Shown piece by piece: positions 1 through 12,099 of a stretch of DNA of 64,000 bases. This DNA is from Anodontia alba. Its lineage: Eukaryota > Mollusca > Bivalvia > Lucinida > Lucinidae. The stretch spans positions 38,136,591 to 38,200,590 of the forward strand of contig OZ024837.1 in the NCBI GenBank assembly GCA_964016985.1, written 5' to 3'. Under the pieces are notes generated by a model. The model saw nothing but the letters and a program-made list of their open reading frames with translations. It was not told where the DNA came from and searched no databases. Position numbers and translations under genes: made by a program. Position 1 is the stretch's first letter, and each line of letters opens with the position of its first letter.

Positions 1-62
1 TATTGGAAATAGACTGGTCCAAAGAGTTGTGGTAGAAGAGTCAACTCGACGTAAATGGATTA
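1..62. repeat. Dispersed repeat fragment (three copies in window)
   Basis: The segment beginning tattggaaatagactggtcc recurs with a few changes at about 58020-58083 and, more diverged, at 31388-31447. It is intronic sequence of the minus-strand gene here. Confidence 0.6.
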
Positions 63-72
63 ATAGACTTAC

Positions 73-314
73 CCGTTTCTCTTCTTCCTTGTCCAAGTCG
101 TCTATATTGTGTCTACGCCATCCCCCATCATCTTTCAACTGACCACTGACAGGAGAATGTGTGTTTCCATTCTGAGTTGGTTTCACCGGTTTCGGGCTTA
201 TCTGCGGAAGTGGGGTGGGCGTTTTTGAGCGTGTATCACGTGAGGTCTTCTTCGGTCGCCTTGGTGTTTCCGTGTGCGAGTCAGCTATGGGATCCTTGAT
301 TGAATTCTCTTTTG
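73..314 (-). CDS. Coding exon 2 of the unrecognised minus-strand gene
   Basis: The exon is 242 nt with no stop in the phase set by exon 1. It is flanked by a polypyrimidine-AG acceptor and a consensus GTAAGT donor. The splice agreement is the main evidence that this is a real exon. Confidence 0.55.
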
Positions 315-1186
315 CTGAAAAAGCAAATATTTAGCATCGTATAAGTGAAATCTATTAAAGCCAAATGCGAACAGCGAATGCCACATGAGAATGCCTGAAC
401 AACCTGGCCATTCACGGTGTCTGATCAGGATCTTCTCTGATCGTCGATGTATTCAACAGTAACCAATGATTACTTCAGTTACTGCGTAACCTTAGTTTAC
501 AGAAAACTCAGCGTGAAATGGTGATCAGCAAAGCATCTTGAAATCTCAATTGTACATGATATACACATATTAGCGGATCACAGCATTTCTTACAATATGG
601 TAGTTGCACAATGAAGACTTTGATCAGCCTGCGCTTCCGCACAGGCTGATCAGAGTCTTTGCTGTCCGACTGAAGACACTTTGGATCTTTGATTTTCCAA
701 AGAGTGCCCTGCGAAGGTTCTACTCAGACTAAATGCGCAGTCTGATCTGAGTCGTCGCTGGGTGCCCATGCAATTTTACAGGAAATGTTGTGTCCCTTCT
801 GATATGTGAGACCTACCTGGAGCCTCTTTTTGACTTGATCGGCCATCTTTGTTAAACAATGACGTTTTTTGAAGCTCTCGACCTTCAGAAGCTTGATTTT
901 CCTCATTTCCGCCTGATGCTTGGTTCTCTCCGCTTCCACCACCAGAGCCTTGTTTCTCCACATTTCCGCCATTAGACGCTTGTTTCTCCCCATTCTCACC
1001 ATCGCGTTTACTATTCTGTTCATTTTGAGTACTAGCTCTCTGAGAAACTAGAGTTATCACGTCTTGTTCAATTTCGTTATTACTGACTAAGGTTGCTTTA
1101 AAAGAGCCGTCGTCGCCGGGTTGTTGTGCAGACCCGGAAGGTCTAACTTCATATTCTGTTTTTGGGTCGTCAGAGGCCATTGACAT
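73..1186 (-). CDS. Unrecognised gene, first two coding exons (partial)
   Basis: Two exons join on the minus strand. Exon 1 runs from the ATG at 1186 down to 817 and ends in the donor CAG|GTAGGT; exon 2 runs from 314 down to 73 between a TTTTTCAG acceptor and a GTAAGT donor. The phase fits (one base left by exon 1, two supplied by exon 2) and exon 2 is open throughout, giving 204 residues so far. The rest lies left of the window. Residues about 50 to 105 are low-complexity, rich in Gly, Asn, Glu and Gln, with degenerate repeats of the type GENQASGG. Exon 2 encodes a basic, Pro/Thr/Ser-rich stretch ending in an acidic-basic segment (GGWRRHN then DDLDKEEEKR). No signal peptide, membrane segment or known domain is visible, so the product is probably an intrinsically disordered intracellular region. 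I do not recognise the family. A second ATG two codons downstream is an alternative start. Confidence 0.6.
600..690. repeat. Short hairpin repeat (cagcctgcgcttccgcacaggctg type)
   Basis: A short inverted repeat around 625-652. Related sequence occurs at 4610-4790 and 58660-58800, where the words tctttgctgtcc and acccttggctacccA-like follow. It is a dispersed non-coding repeat. Confidence 0.5.
817..1186 (-). CDS. Coding exon 1 of the unrecognised minus-strand gene
   Basis: This exon gives 123 codons plus one base. The reading frame extends upstream of the ATG only through a non-ATG codon, so the first ATG (rc of 1184-1186, A at -3) is taken as the start. It contains the GENQASGG-like imperfect repeats. 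Confidence 0.55.
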
Positions 1187-1421
1187 TTTATTGACGGTCA
1201 ACACTTCTAAAATTAATGTCTTGGGGACTGATCATGTGATCATTACGTTTCTGTCCAGTGCAACTGAAATGGAATTAAAATATTTATACATTTTGTATAT
1301 ATAAAAAGAATATCGCAAAAAAATCCATATTTCGCAAGACCAGCAGAAGTATAGTATCAATAAAAATCAACATATGGTAAGCACTGTCTGGGCAAATCCG
1401 ACAATGCAAATTGGTGATACT

Positions 1422-1423
1422 TT

Positions 1424-1454
<31 letters not shown>

Positions 1455-1469
1455 TTATTATTATTACTA
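1422..1469. repeat. (TTC)n/(TTA)n microsatellite
   Basis: About ten TTC triplets pass into TTA triplets. The family A MITE that follows is flanked by TTA repeats on its right as well (1729-1755), so it appears to have landed in a TTA tract. Confidence 0.9.
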
Positions 1470-1728
1470 TTTAAATATATTGAAAATTTCACCACCCAAA
1501 ACTGAAAGGTTTCAGATAAAAATTCTGATTTTTTTTTCATATTTCTGCTCAAAACATAGATTGTGGGTACTCGTTAGAACCGCCCCGCCGAGGCGGTTCT
1601 AACGAGTATCCGCACTCTATGTTTTTGAGCAGAAATAAGAAAAAATAATGTATACCCCCTGTAAACCCCAGTTTTACTATATAAAAGTGTTACGGGAGTC
1701 CGAATTATATAGGTATGTTTTCGTGATG
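1470..1728. mobile_element. MITE family A, copy 1 (left end missing)
   Basis: Family A consists of a terminal repeat close to ACGAAAACAYGCCTAT, an arm reading gaaaattttcag, a long central hairpin (tagattgtgggtactcgtta with its complement), and an arm with a tatataaaagtggggttta-like motif. This copy lacks the left terminal repeat but has the central hairpin and the right end ttttcgtgatg. Confidence 0.85.
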
Positions 1729-1990
1729 TTATTATTATAATTATTATTACTATTTCAGAAAATAGAATGTGACATTTCCTGAAAGCTGTCAGTTTATAGC
1801 TCTAGATAAGGCGTTTTCCACCAATAAGTACTGCTCTGCTATTTTTCCTGTTAATACACGCAAACATTAATGCATCTTAAACGAACACCCATGGACATCT
1901 ATATGTACCTTGACAGAATTTTATCTGGGTCTTAGAAAGACCACAAAAATGTTTAAGTAGACATAGGCTAATCGCCTGCTGTAGATGCGG

Positions 1991-1995
<5 letters not shown>

Positions 1996-2028
<33 letters not shown>
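1996..2028. repeat. (GA)n microsatellite
   Basis: About 16 GA dinucleotides in a row. Confidence 0.95.
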
Positions 2029-2029
<1 letters not shown>

Positions 2030-2279
2030 GACCCAACAGATGGTCTTGACAACCGTTTTGAAACGGTAAAAGGTCTTGACATGAAGAAAATATAAAACAA
2101 TTACATTGTCTCCCAAACGAATATTATTAAGACAAATGACCAGACGCTAGGCACATCGACCTTGACAGAATTAGGTCTGGGGACGTGTTGGAGATAGGCT
2201 GATCTCTTTTTTTCTGTTTGCAGAAGCCATATTTTTAGCCCATTTATGCCGAGTGGGCTCTTCTACCTTAAATCTCTGG

Positions 2280-2470
2280 GTCAGTCCATTTCCAGATTAA
2301 GGGGTGTCTGGTCAGTTTTTATTCTTACCATGTTTTATAGAAGTGCCTGTAATTAATGCAAACAGTGTAGACCCTGATCAAAATTATAACCATGTTCTAC
2401 AGACGTTCCTGTTATTAATGCAAGCAGTGTAGACCCTGATCAGACGCCGCGTTCTCCGGCTTCTGGTCTG
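2280..2470. repeat. Dispersed repeat with internal duplication
   Basis: The words atgcaaacagtgtagaccct and gttttatagaagtgcctgt occur twice within about 65 bases. A related copy lies at 23172-23335 (ggtgtctggttag and tagaagttcttgta). No coding potential was seen. Confidence 0.6.
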
Positions 2471-2702
2471 TGCCAGTGTTCATGGTCCGTCCATTGAAAA
2501 ATAGTATAGAATAGCCATATTCACAGAACATAGCCTACGAATGAACAAGTGGAAGAGGAAACAAACTATGACAACAGGACCTAAGCCACAAACTAAAGAG
2601 AAGCAAGTCAACCAGCTCCGTCTTCCCCAATGAGGAGATCACAGTGCTTGGCAGGATCCACTAAACGCAACAACAAGACAACGTACAGGACATTACTAAA
2701 AG

Positions 2703-2967
2703 ACGCCTACATGTATTCAAATACATTGAAAAGTTCACCACACAAAACTGAAGATTTTCAGATTTAAAACTGTGATATTTTTCACATTTCTGCTCAAAAC
2801 ATAGATTGTGGGTACTCGTTAGAACCGCCTCGAGGAGGCGGTTCTAACGAGTACCAACAATCTACTGATGATGTTTTTGAGCAGAAATAAGAAAAATAAT
2901 GTATACCCTGTAAACCCAAGTTTTACCGTATAAAAGTGGGGTTTAAGGGGGTCAAAATTATATAGGC
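2703..2967. mobile_element. MITE family A, copy 2
   Basis: Central hairpin gtactcgttagaaccgcct with its complement, plus both internal arms. The right end is shortened after ttatataggc. Confidence 0.85.
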
Positions 2968-3048
2968 CAAGGCGCCAACCTGCACAGACCTGTAGGAGAC
3001 TAGTGAAAGGATAAAGAAGAACGCTCGTGATTTTTATTACCTAACACA

Positions 3049-3323
3049 CATCACGAAAACATGCCTATATAATGCTGACCCCATTAAATCCCACTTCTAT
3101 ATAGTAAAACTGGGGTTTACAGGGGCATACATTACTTTTCTTAGTTCTGCTCATAAACATAGATTGTGGGTACTCGTTAGAACCACCTCGTCTATGCGGT
3201 TCTAACGAGTACCCACAATCTATGTTTTGAGCAGATTATGAAAAATATCAGAATTTTATCTGAAAAGTTTCATTTTTTGTGGTAAAATTTTCAATATATT
3301 TGAATAGGCTTGTATTCGTAATG
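3049..3323. mobile_element. MITE family A, copy 3 (reverse orientation)
   Basis: Begins catcacgaaaacatgcctat, has the central hairpin, and ends attcgtaatg. Orientation is opposite to copies 1 and 2, with only about 80 bases between copies 2 and 3. Confidence 0.9.
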
Positions 3324-4600
3324 ACTCGTGAAGGTGCTTTTTCCTAACATCACCTTTTTAATTGTAATTCCAATAAACGTTACCACTGTGATCTGCGACA
3401 AAGATTAATTCCGCGAACTTCCGAACTTGTCTGTTTTTACTTTTCCGCACATCTTTAAATATCGCATTCTATACTTGAAGCACAATTACACCGCATTTAG
3501 CAATAAACTGATGAAGAAATTTAAACACAAAACCAATTTATTTGAAAAGAAATGCAATACATTGTTAATAAACTTACCCAACATATAACGGCAGTCATTC
3601 AAATGCTTCACTGGTTCTTGAATTCGGGTTTAAAAATAGATGAAAACGGAGAGTTTAACATATCACTTGTATATCTGTAAGGCATTGTTCATAATTGTTT
3701 TTCACAGTTAAAACAAAGGTGTTCGTTACACGTAACTACCCATGGTTGTTTCGGTAAACACATTACAAATACACATTAAAAGTAAAAGTTTTCTTCTTAT
3801 GAAGTTATTTCAAAATTCAAACAAATTTTGTTAAATTAATCCTAAGTAAACAGGGAGAGAGAAAAATTAATACCTTTAAAGCACCATGCAAAATTCTAGC
3901 AAAATATATATTCTTAACAATTTTTAGTAGTTCTTTAGTAAACTGGCTTGGCATTTCATGTGAATCGTCTAGCTGTAGACGATTCACATGAAATGTCAAG
4001 CATTAGTTTCTCTGAATAATAATGATGATAATATTAAATAATGTAGAAGGTCGTCTGCTGCTGTTGTGATTGGCGCTCTAAGGATTATTGTCTAAAAAGC
4101 TATATAACTGATCAAATAAAGCGTTAAAATAAAGAAATATAGAATGTGTTTGCAAAACATATTAAACTACCTAAGTGTCTCATTATACATGATATACAAT
4201 ATATTGTATTAAGTACCTTACGTGAGATTTTATTTCGCGAGAAACCTTTGTCCTAACTTGCATAATGTCCCATTACCTTTTTGCGACCAATACAGACCCA
4301 GAAGCCAGGTGCACCATGAATTGTGAAGACTATAAGAATCATAAATTGTGATGGTGAAGTGTGCAAAGTCTAAAACTAACTGTACAAGTTTCAGGTCTGG
4401 GCTTGATCTGCGCATTTCGCACATATAATAGGGTACACTTTTTGCTTTATGCGGCGTATTTGTAAAGCAGGTGAAATATTTGGTATCATTAAACACTAGA
4501 AAATATTAAATAACATGTTTTGAGCCATTACAAGAACCCTCAGCCAATACTGGTTATCAATTTAGGCCATAGTAAAATGTAATACGCACAATGCAGGACA
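3324..4600. other. AT-rich non-coding stretch with one hairpin
   Basis: No gene is supported here. The only structure I see is a family M hairpin at about 3945-4008, where ggcatttcatgtgaatcgtc pairs with its complement. Confidence 0.6.
3945..4008. repeat. Hairpin repeat family M, copy 1
   Basis: A perfect or nearly perfect inverted repeat around tgtgaatcgtctagctgtagacgattcaca. Related hairpins occur at 17866-17950 and 55330-55430. Confidence 0.75.
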
Positions 4601-5084
4601 CATAGCGACAATATGACCCGGGCACAGCATTTCCTACAAGATCGTTTGTGCGCCCAGCGAATACTCAGATCAGTCTGCGCTTCCGTGCAGACTGTTCTGA
4701 GTCTTCGCTGTACATTTAAAGATGATTTGAACCCTTGGCTACCCACATATTCCTCTGTGAAGACTCCGCGCAGATTGCATGGATTCGTAGGCTGATATGA
4801 GACTTCGTTGGTTTCACTTGCAGTCGTGTAGGAAATGCGTTCCCCGGCTCATATCGTACTGTCTGGGCGGATTTAGTGAGAACACTTCTTATTCCGTGGA
4901 CTGATACCAGTCTATGCAGCTTATTGCATCAAAAAAGATCGCTGGTTTGTAATGCTAACAAGTCAAAAGGTATATTTTCTCGGCGTTTTGAGTCGATTGT
5001 TTTCTATCGAGTCGTAGTATAGAAACGCCAAAATTTCCTTAAGATTGTTGTCCACCTGATTATCATTCATTAATGTAATCAAAG

Positions 5085-5285
5085 CACGCGTTAGACTGAT
5101 CAATCAATCAATCGGATTTTTATCGCTACAAGGCAACTGAGTCACAAAGAGGTAGCGCCCCGTTAGACGAATCAATCTATCAATTAATCAATCAATCGAT
5201 CAGTTAATTAATCAGTTAATCAATCAATCAGATTTTAACGTGGCCGGGCAACAGAATCACTAAGGGGCTACGCCCCGTTAGACGA
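5085..5285. repeat. (ATCA)n-type tandem repeat with flanking duplicated segment
   Basis: Runs of atca/atcg repeats at 5098-5117 and 5165-5230 are each followed by related sequence ending gcgccccgttagacg or acgccccgttagacg. Confidence 0.7.
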
Positions 5286-5570
5286 AATCCAGGTATTAAA
5301 GATTATTAAAAGTCGCGCTAGTGTTGTACGTCGCTGTGACGTCAGAGGGTTATCTATAAAATCTGGACTGGGACATTTGGGAGACTGGCAAACAGCGCAA
5401 ACCAGATCAGACGCCACAGAACGCGGCGTCTGATCAGGGTCTGCACTGTTTGGTTAAATTACAAGAAGTAAAGGGTTAAATGAAGCAGTCTTAAGTACCT
5501 GTTCAGGATCATTTTCCCAACCTTAACTCAGAGACAATCGACCCACCAGTGCTGTCAGTGCTTTGATTCT

Positions 5571-5615
5571 CATTACGAAAACACGCCTATTCAAATGTAC
5601 TGAAAATGTTATCAC

Positions 5616-5647
<32 letters not shown>

Positions 5648-5719
5648 AGAAAATTTTCAGATAAAAAGTTCTGATATTTTTCGTATTTCTGCTTAAAACA
5701 AAGATTGTGGGTACTCGTT
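5571..5719. mobile_element. MITE family A, left half only (copy 4)
   Basis: Starts cattacgaaaacacgcctat and stops in the central hairpin at gtactcgtta. An expanded A run of about 26 bases (5618-5643) sits inside it. Confidence 0.8.
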
Positions 5720-5741
5720 AAGTCAACATTACATGGACTTA

Positions 5742-5995
5742 CATCACGAAAACATACCTATATAATTTTGACCCCCTTAAACCCCACTTTTATATAGTAA
5801 AACTGGGGTTTATAGGGTTATACATTATTTTTCTTATTTCTGCTCAAAAACATAGATCATCGGGGCGGTCCTAACGAGTACCCACAATCTATGTTTTGAT
5901 CAGAAATATGAAAAAATATCAGAATTTTTATCTGAAAATTTTCAGTGTTTAGTGGTAAAATTTTCAGTATATTTGAATAGGCATATTTTCTTAAT
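5742..5995. mobile_element. MITE family A, copy 5 (reverse orientation)
   Basis: Starts catcacgaaaacatacctat and ends near ttttcttaatg. The central hairpin is shortened. Confidence 0.85.
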
Positions 5996-6344
5996 GACGT
6001 TACATGTATTGGTAACGGAAATATTTTAAACAGTAACTGAGCCGATCCGCACTGCATACCCAACAAAGAGCAAAAACTGGGATCAGTCTGCATACCAGTT
6101 TGTTGGAATTTTCAATTCGCCATCTTTACCCACTCCTGAAAGCTGTCTCTTTACTATATCTAATGCTGACGAAAAAGTATAGGAAGTGAGAAATTAGAAG
6201 TCGGAAGTTAGAAGTAAGAAATTAGATGTTAGAAGTAAGAAGTTAGAAGACAAAAGTAGGAAGCAAGACACAGAAGGAAGAAGTCATGCAGTAAGAAGTG
6301 GGAAGTCGTGAAGTCATGAAATTAGAAGTAAGATGCGGTGAGGT

Positions 6345-6634
6345 CATCACGAAAAAATGCCTATATGATGTTGACCCCCGTAAATCCCACTTTTATATAG
6401 TAAAACTGGGGTTTACGGGGGTATACATTATTTTTCTTTTTTTTTTTTTGCTCAAAAACTTAGATTGTGGGTACTCGCTAGAACCTCTTCGCCGAGGCGG
6501 TTCTAACAAGCACCCACAATCTACGTTTTGAGCAGAAACATGAGAAATATCCGGGGTTTTTTTTATCTGAAAATTTTCAGTTTTTGGAGGTGAATTTTTC
6601 AATATCTTTGAATAGGCGTACGTGTTTTCGTAAT
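6345..6634. mobile_element. MITE family A, copy 6 (reverse)
   Basis: Starts catcacgaaaaaatgcctat and ends ttttcgtaat. A central hairpin with mismatches lies at 6460-6530. The element interrupts the GAAGT tract. Confidence 0.88.
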
Positions 6635-6845
6635 AACTCGTGAAATCAGAAGAATGAAGCTGTGATGGTCATGAAATAAAAGTAAGAAGGCATAAGTGGT
6701 GAAATTTGAAGTAAGAAGTCATGAAGTCATGAAATTGGAAGTACGATCGAGTTCAGAAGTTATGAAATTAGAAGCAAGAAGTCGCGAAGGCTGGAAATTA
6801 GAAGTCAGAAGTCAGGAAACCAGAAGATGAAATGTCGTGAAATAA

Positions 6846-7404
6846 GTTACTGTCCTTTCGACATCTCATGGAAAGACGTTTTTTGCTTGGTGTTTTATTT
6901 TAAATGAAAATATTTTGTTCTGATTAACCATATCTAATCAGAAGCCATTTGTCTTTTCTGTTACTGTGTTTTGTTCTCAAGTGTTTATATTAAAATTAAA
7001 CTTACGGCCAAATATTGGTCCGACCTATGCAAATTCATAAATAAAGTGATTTTTTGAAATTTTTGTCTGAGAAAATATTTTTTACCTTTCTTTGCTGAAT
7101 TTGAATTTTTGATGTTTCACAACAATACTGTGAAAATTTCAGAAAAAACGGAACAAGTTGTTGAAAATCTGGGCCCAAATTACCTTCCCTACAGATTTCT
7201 GCATGTTTTGGTTTCATTTTTAGTGTGAGAAAAAGTGAAAATATTTGATTTTTTAAAAACCAATGACTAGAATAAAACTTTTTGTACATAGGTAGTTACG
7301 ACAAATGGTTTTGCATTAAATCATGACAAAAGTTTGCAAATTTACTGCTTATGTGTAAAGCGTCAAGCAAAAAACGACTTTCTGAAAGACGTCGAAAGCA
7401 CGGT
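6846..7404. repeat. Dispersed element with weak terminal inverted repeats
   Basis: Left end tactgtcctttcgacatct resembles the complement of the right end (agacgtcgaaagcacggta). The left 180 bases recur at 19950-20115, including tgttctgat and gtgttttgttctca. No protein is supported. Confidence 0.6.
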
Positions 7405-7539
7405 AGAAGTCGGGCAGAGGTAATAAAACTAGAAGAAGTAAAGTCGTGAAATTAGAAGTAAAAAGTCAGAAATAATGAAATTAGAAGAAAAATGTCATGG
7501 AGTCATTAAATTAATAGTCGGAAGTAATGAAGCCTCCGG

Positions 7540-8090
7540 GTTTATTGCGGTACCTATAGTGCTTTTGGCAATATCTCATCATTCAGTGCCTGATTCACGG
7601 GTCCCTGATTCACTATATTTCTAATGTCTATAATATTCTAATACATATTCTCCATTTCGCTGTCTTTCTTAAAGTACAAAGCAAAAGCCAGATTCGCAGC
7701 ATTTCCATATTTTAAAATGTATCATTTCCCCATAGCTCTATTCGCTTCATATCTCATATTAGCCCCAACATTTCGCAAATTAGTGCCTCCATTTCACTAC
7801 ATTTGGTCCAATTTGTATATTAGGATAGGCTGGTACCCGACTGTTTTCAAATTGTACACGATTGAGTTCAGAACCAATTGTCCCCAATTGTTTTTGAAAG
7901 GTTTTTCCGGAGTTTCCGAGATGGTCATTACGCAGGAAAAACATATCGAAAAACCAGCTCTGATAAATAATAATAGTTTTCATCTTTAGCTTCTGGTGAC
8001 TATGTATAAACTTTTGTCAGTGAATAGTTTATTTGCGTAAGACGGATTATTTTTTCTTCTTTTTTTGACGTCAATATTCCATACCTTGTT
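7540..8090. other. Stretch without recognised genes
   Basis: AT-rich, with short open frames on both strands that show no family resemblance. I see nothing I can annotate. Confidence 0.5.
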
Positions 8091-8094
8091 GAAA

Positions 8095-8520
8095 ACGAAA
8101 GTAAGAATTTTGTCATCTTTGAATAATAAAAGTGAAAAAAGATTGCCTTTGGAAACAAAGAACACACAAAACCACGAAAATCAGAGACTCGGTTTGATTG
8201 CGTCTCTTCATATGCAACACTTTAGTTTGCCAGGCTGCATATGCCCACTAACCACGGCGTAAGCGGTATTTGATTTTCAGAATAACCAGGATGGGCTCAA
8301 AGATCCCAAAGGAAATAAAATATAACCTGCTCTAAGTCTATGATGATGTACGGGGAGACCTTTTACGGCCACCACACGGCAGAACACCATCTAAAGTAGA
8401 GTAAAATAAAAGTAAAAAAGGATCAATTGCCTAAAGTTGGAAACACAAAATCACGAAAATCAGAGATTCAGCTTGATTGTCTTTTCATAATTGATTTTCA
8501 AAATAACCAGGATTCTTGTT
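8095..8520. repeat. Duplicated segment (two diverged copies) plus dispersed repeat
   Basis: The words cacaaaaccacgaaaatcaga and ttgattttcagaataaccagga recur about 230-300 bases later with changes. The stretch 8290-8370 (tgatgatgtacggggagac) recurs inverted at 56214-56280. Confidence 0.6.
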
Positions 8521-8559
8521 TAACAACATGCCTACCAGTGATGATTCAGTTTGTTTCCT

Positions 8560-10350
8560 CTAGCAGAGCAAGGGAGAAAAGCAGTAGAAAAATCTAACCG
8601 AGGAGAGGAAAGAGAGATGTTCTCATGTGGAAATATCTTTTTTGTCTATGCAATCTGGACAGTTATGTCTTCTGCAATTACCCAAAATATTTAGACACAT
8701 AAACTCTTTGTAATTAAATTTAAAATTCCACCTGATGATGTCTAAAGGTGCTCTGTGACAAAAAAAAAGTGCAGCCTCTGATCTGATGAAAGAGCTTGTA
8801 GGAGCAGTTTGATCTGAATCTATGCTGTGTGCTCTGGCAAATAGGTTTCTCTGCTTAGGGTAAATACAGCATGGGATTCGAAAAAAAAGGCAGCAAAATG
8901 AAGTGTATTTAGGTATTCCTTTATAATGCAGCATAAACAAATGACAATGAAGTGTTTTCAGTTATACAGATACCACATCAGTATTTCCTTATTTGAGCTC
9001 TCCCATTTGAAAATTTGTCATCATATTCGAACAACAGGTTTAGTTTTAACATGCACATCCGCATTATCTGACCAGTATAGTATTGCGCCTGCAGACTGAT
9101 CAACTTTACACTGTTAAATAGTCAGACTACATGTAGATAGACATTGGTCAGACTGTCCATATTTGCTACCTACATATGGTTGTAAGATACCTGCTTTCTG
9201 CATATGATTGTAACGAAAAAAGTGTGACATTTAAAGTAAACATCGATTTTCATCTGGCTATCATACAGAATAAACACTCTTGTAGAGATAACCTTATATT
9301 TCACTGATTAGGCATATAGTTTATGGATATGGATAACTTTTTTTCAAATATTTTGTTACTTTTAAACCCGCTCAGAAGGAAGCATGTGTGGAAAATTTTG
9401 TCAACCCCAAAACGCCAATCTTTGAAAGAAGTCTATTATAATTTGCATACAGTAGATCTATATTAGCCAGACTAACCCTAGTTGATAAGTCCAATGTTAC
9501 AGCTTCCTAAAAAACATGAACTTACTAATGCCTGTTCATTTATACTTAACAAATACCATTATATGTGTTGCAACCCACAAATGTCCCGAGTGTAACATTT
9601 TGACTTTAAATGCTCATATCATCTCCACATGCTGCTTTAATTTGCATTCTGTTTTATACATTTGTATTTCATGAAACCAAGTGCCCAAAGGTTAATACAT
9701 CCAAAGATTTTCATGGTGAAAGGCTTGTGTGTCTTTTTGGGACCTAAAAACAAATGTCCCGAGTGTAACACTTCATTTGCATTAAAGCCTTTGTATATTG
9801 TTTAGTGCCTTAAATCAGTACCATAAAAAGTAACAAAAGTAATCCTATTACAAGTTATAAGAAGAGTCTTTGTACTTTAATTTTGAAGGGACTTTTAATG
9901 GAAATAAGACTGTATTGATGTAATATTTTTAAAAATCTTGATGTTTTTTGTCTTTGCATACATGTACAACAAAAGTCATGTTTGGTTGGAAAATGATGGT
10001 CTTACAATTTAGTCATACCTTCATATATAAGGTCAAAGATATGCATCATGAAACAGTAAACATAAAATATACTTAAATATAATTGCCTGTATTTTAAAAA
10101 TCGTCTTTATACAGCAGTAAAATTAAGAAAATAGCGTTACACTCAGGACATAAAGTTTTTGTAACGAATTGTGGTATGAAATTTCTTGATTTTTTACAGC
10201 TAAACTGCTAAATTTGTGAAAAATGACAAAATTTGTTGTGAAGCTGCCTTTTGCCTCAATGTCCAAAAAATTTACAGAAAAGAAAGAGGCCAGGCTCATC
10301 AGCAGAAAGAGTGAGAAAATTTAGGGAGAGGCTCAACAGACCCTAAACTA
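8560..10350. other. AT-rich non-coding stretch with recurring tgtcccgagtgtaac word
   Basis: No gene is supported. The 15-base word occurs at 9581 and 9753, inverted with one change near 10135, and again at about 11708 and 12079. Confidence 0.5.
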
Positions 10351-10369
10351 AACAAGAGGACCAAGATGG

Positions 10370-11600
10370 CCCTGCATCGCTCACCTGATTACCAAAGAAG
10401 TTTGAGTCAATTGGCCTTTCGGTTCAATATAGATTTTCAAGATGGCAGCTATGTTGGATTTCCAATCAGAATGATTTTAGCTACGTTTGATCTACAAGTC
10501 AACTCAATACTTCCAATGAAGTTTCAAATCAATTGCCCTTTTGGTTCAGGAGAAAAAGTTCAAAATAGATTTTCAATAGGGCTGCTAGGGTGACCATTTG
10601 GATTTCTGATCAGAATGATTAGTTTTTTTAATCTACAAGTCATCTCGATACTCCCTGTCTGATAAGTTTAGAGTCAATGGGCCTTTCTGTTCAGGAGAAG
10701 ATGTTCAAAATAGATTTTCAAGATTGGCAGCCATCTTGTATTTCCGATCGGCACGATTTTCGCTATTTTTTTATCTACAATCACCCTGATGCTTTCTGCC
10801 AAATTAAGAGTCAACTGGCCATTTGGTTCAGGAGAAGCGCAAAATAGATTTCCAAGATAACAGCCATGGAGGCCGTCTTGGATTTCTGAATGGAAGGGTT
10901 TTAGCTATTTTTTCTCTACAAGTCATCCTGATGCTTCCTATCAAGTTTCAAATCAATTAGCCTTTCGGTTCAGCAGAAGAAGAGAAAAACAGATTTTCAA
11001 GATGGCCACCATGGCAGCCATCTTGGATATCTGATTGGAAAGATTTGAGCTATATGTGATCTACAAACCCCAATGCTTCCTACCAAGTTTCAAGTCTGTT
11101 GGCCTTTCAGTTCAGAATAAGAAGCAAAAAATAGAGTTTCAAGATTGCGGCCATCTTGGATTTATGATCGGAATGGTTTAAGCTATGTTTGATCTACAAG
11201 TCACCCCAGTGTGTCCTACCAAGTTTCAAGTCAACTAGCCTTTCGGTTCAGGAGAAGCGAAAAAAAAAAGAAAAAAAAAAGATTTTCAAGATGGCCCCTT
11301 GGCAGCCATCTGGATTTCCAATAGGAACTAATTTAGCCATTTTTGATCTACCAGTCACCGTGATGCTTCCTACAAAGTTTTGAGTCAACTGGCCTTTAAG
11401 ATCAAGAGAAGAAGCAAAAAATAGATTACTTTTCAAGACATCTGCCATCTTGGAATTCCGATCGGAACGATTTTAACTTTTATTGATCTACAAGTCACCT
11501 GGATGCTTCCTTACCAAGCTTCAAGACAATTGGGACTTTCAGTTCAGGAAAAGATGTTCAAAATAGATTTTCAAGATAGCAATTATGGCTGAAACCACAA
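10370..11600 (+). repeat. Tandem array of about 150-bp units
   Basis: Units contain gatttctgatcggaatgatt-like, gatctacaagtca, cctttcggttcaggagaag and atagattttcaagatgg. About eight diverged units follow one another, beginning with the word atggccctgcatcgctcacc. Length variation and small A-runs break any reading frame, so this is satellite-like DNA rather than a repeat protein. Confidence 0.8.
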
Positions 11601-12099
11601 GAACTGATGTCAGGGAGAGGGATACTGCTGAAATTTGACACCAGAGAACTAAATGAAAGTCAAAACCGGCTTTATCAATATCAGTAAACTAAAGAGCATT
11701 TTTTTTTGTTCCGAGTGTAACAGTTCAGACTGAAGACTTTTAAATGGCTGCATTCTAACATAATTTAAATGGCTGCATTCTAACAAAGTGAAGGACACAA
11801 TATTAAATGTTTTAATCAAACATATTGGTTTTCCCTAAGCACCTGACAAAACCATTGCTTATAGAAAGCCTTTCTTGTGCAGAATGACTAGTTTCTTTGT
11901 ACAAAAGTTCAATTATTTGTGTTCTATAGTTATTTTTCGTACAAATATAGTTTCAATTTGGTAAAAACTTGAATTATTTCAAATACAAAGTGTTTCCATG
12001 ACATAAAACTTAGAATAAATGCAAGCTGTCAGAGAGAAATTGAATGAAAAGTAGAATAATATTAAAGTTTCTCATTTTGTCCCGAGTGTAACAAATTAT

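Larger units (their letters stand above)
6180..7530. repeat. GAAGT-rich purine tandem tract, interrupted by two elements
   Basis: The words agaagtaagaagt, gaagtcatgaagt and gaaattagaagt repeat irregularly at 6185-6340, 6640-6845 and 7420-7530. The tract is split by family A copy 6 and by the repeat at 6846-7404. It is strongly purine-biased on the + strand. Confidence 0.8.

Noticed and set aside
1367..1602. Poly-Lys and poly-Ser/poly-Tyr open frames
   Set aside because: They are translations of the TTC/TTA microsatellite and the adjoining MITE.
8623..8940. 105-residue minus-strand open frame
   Set aside because: Part of it (SIDSDQTAPTS) matches translations of dispersed hairpin repeats elsewhere, such as at 724-780, and no domain is seen.
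10366..11448. Open frames of about 65-75 residues with similar peptides
   Set aside because: Chance translation of the 150-bp tandem units; frames are not maintained between units.
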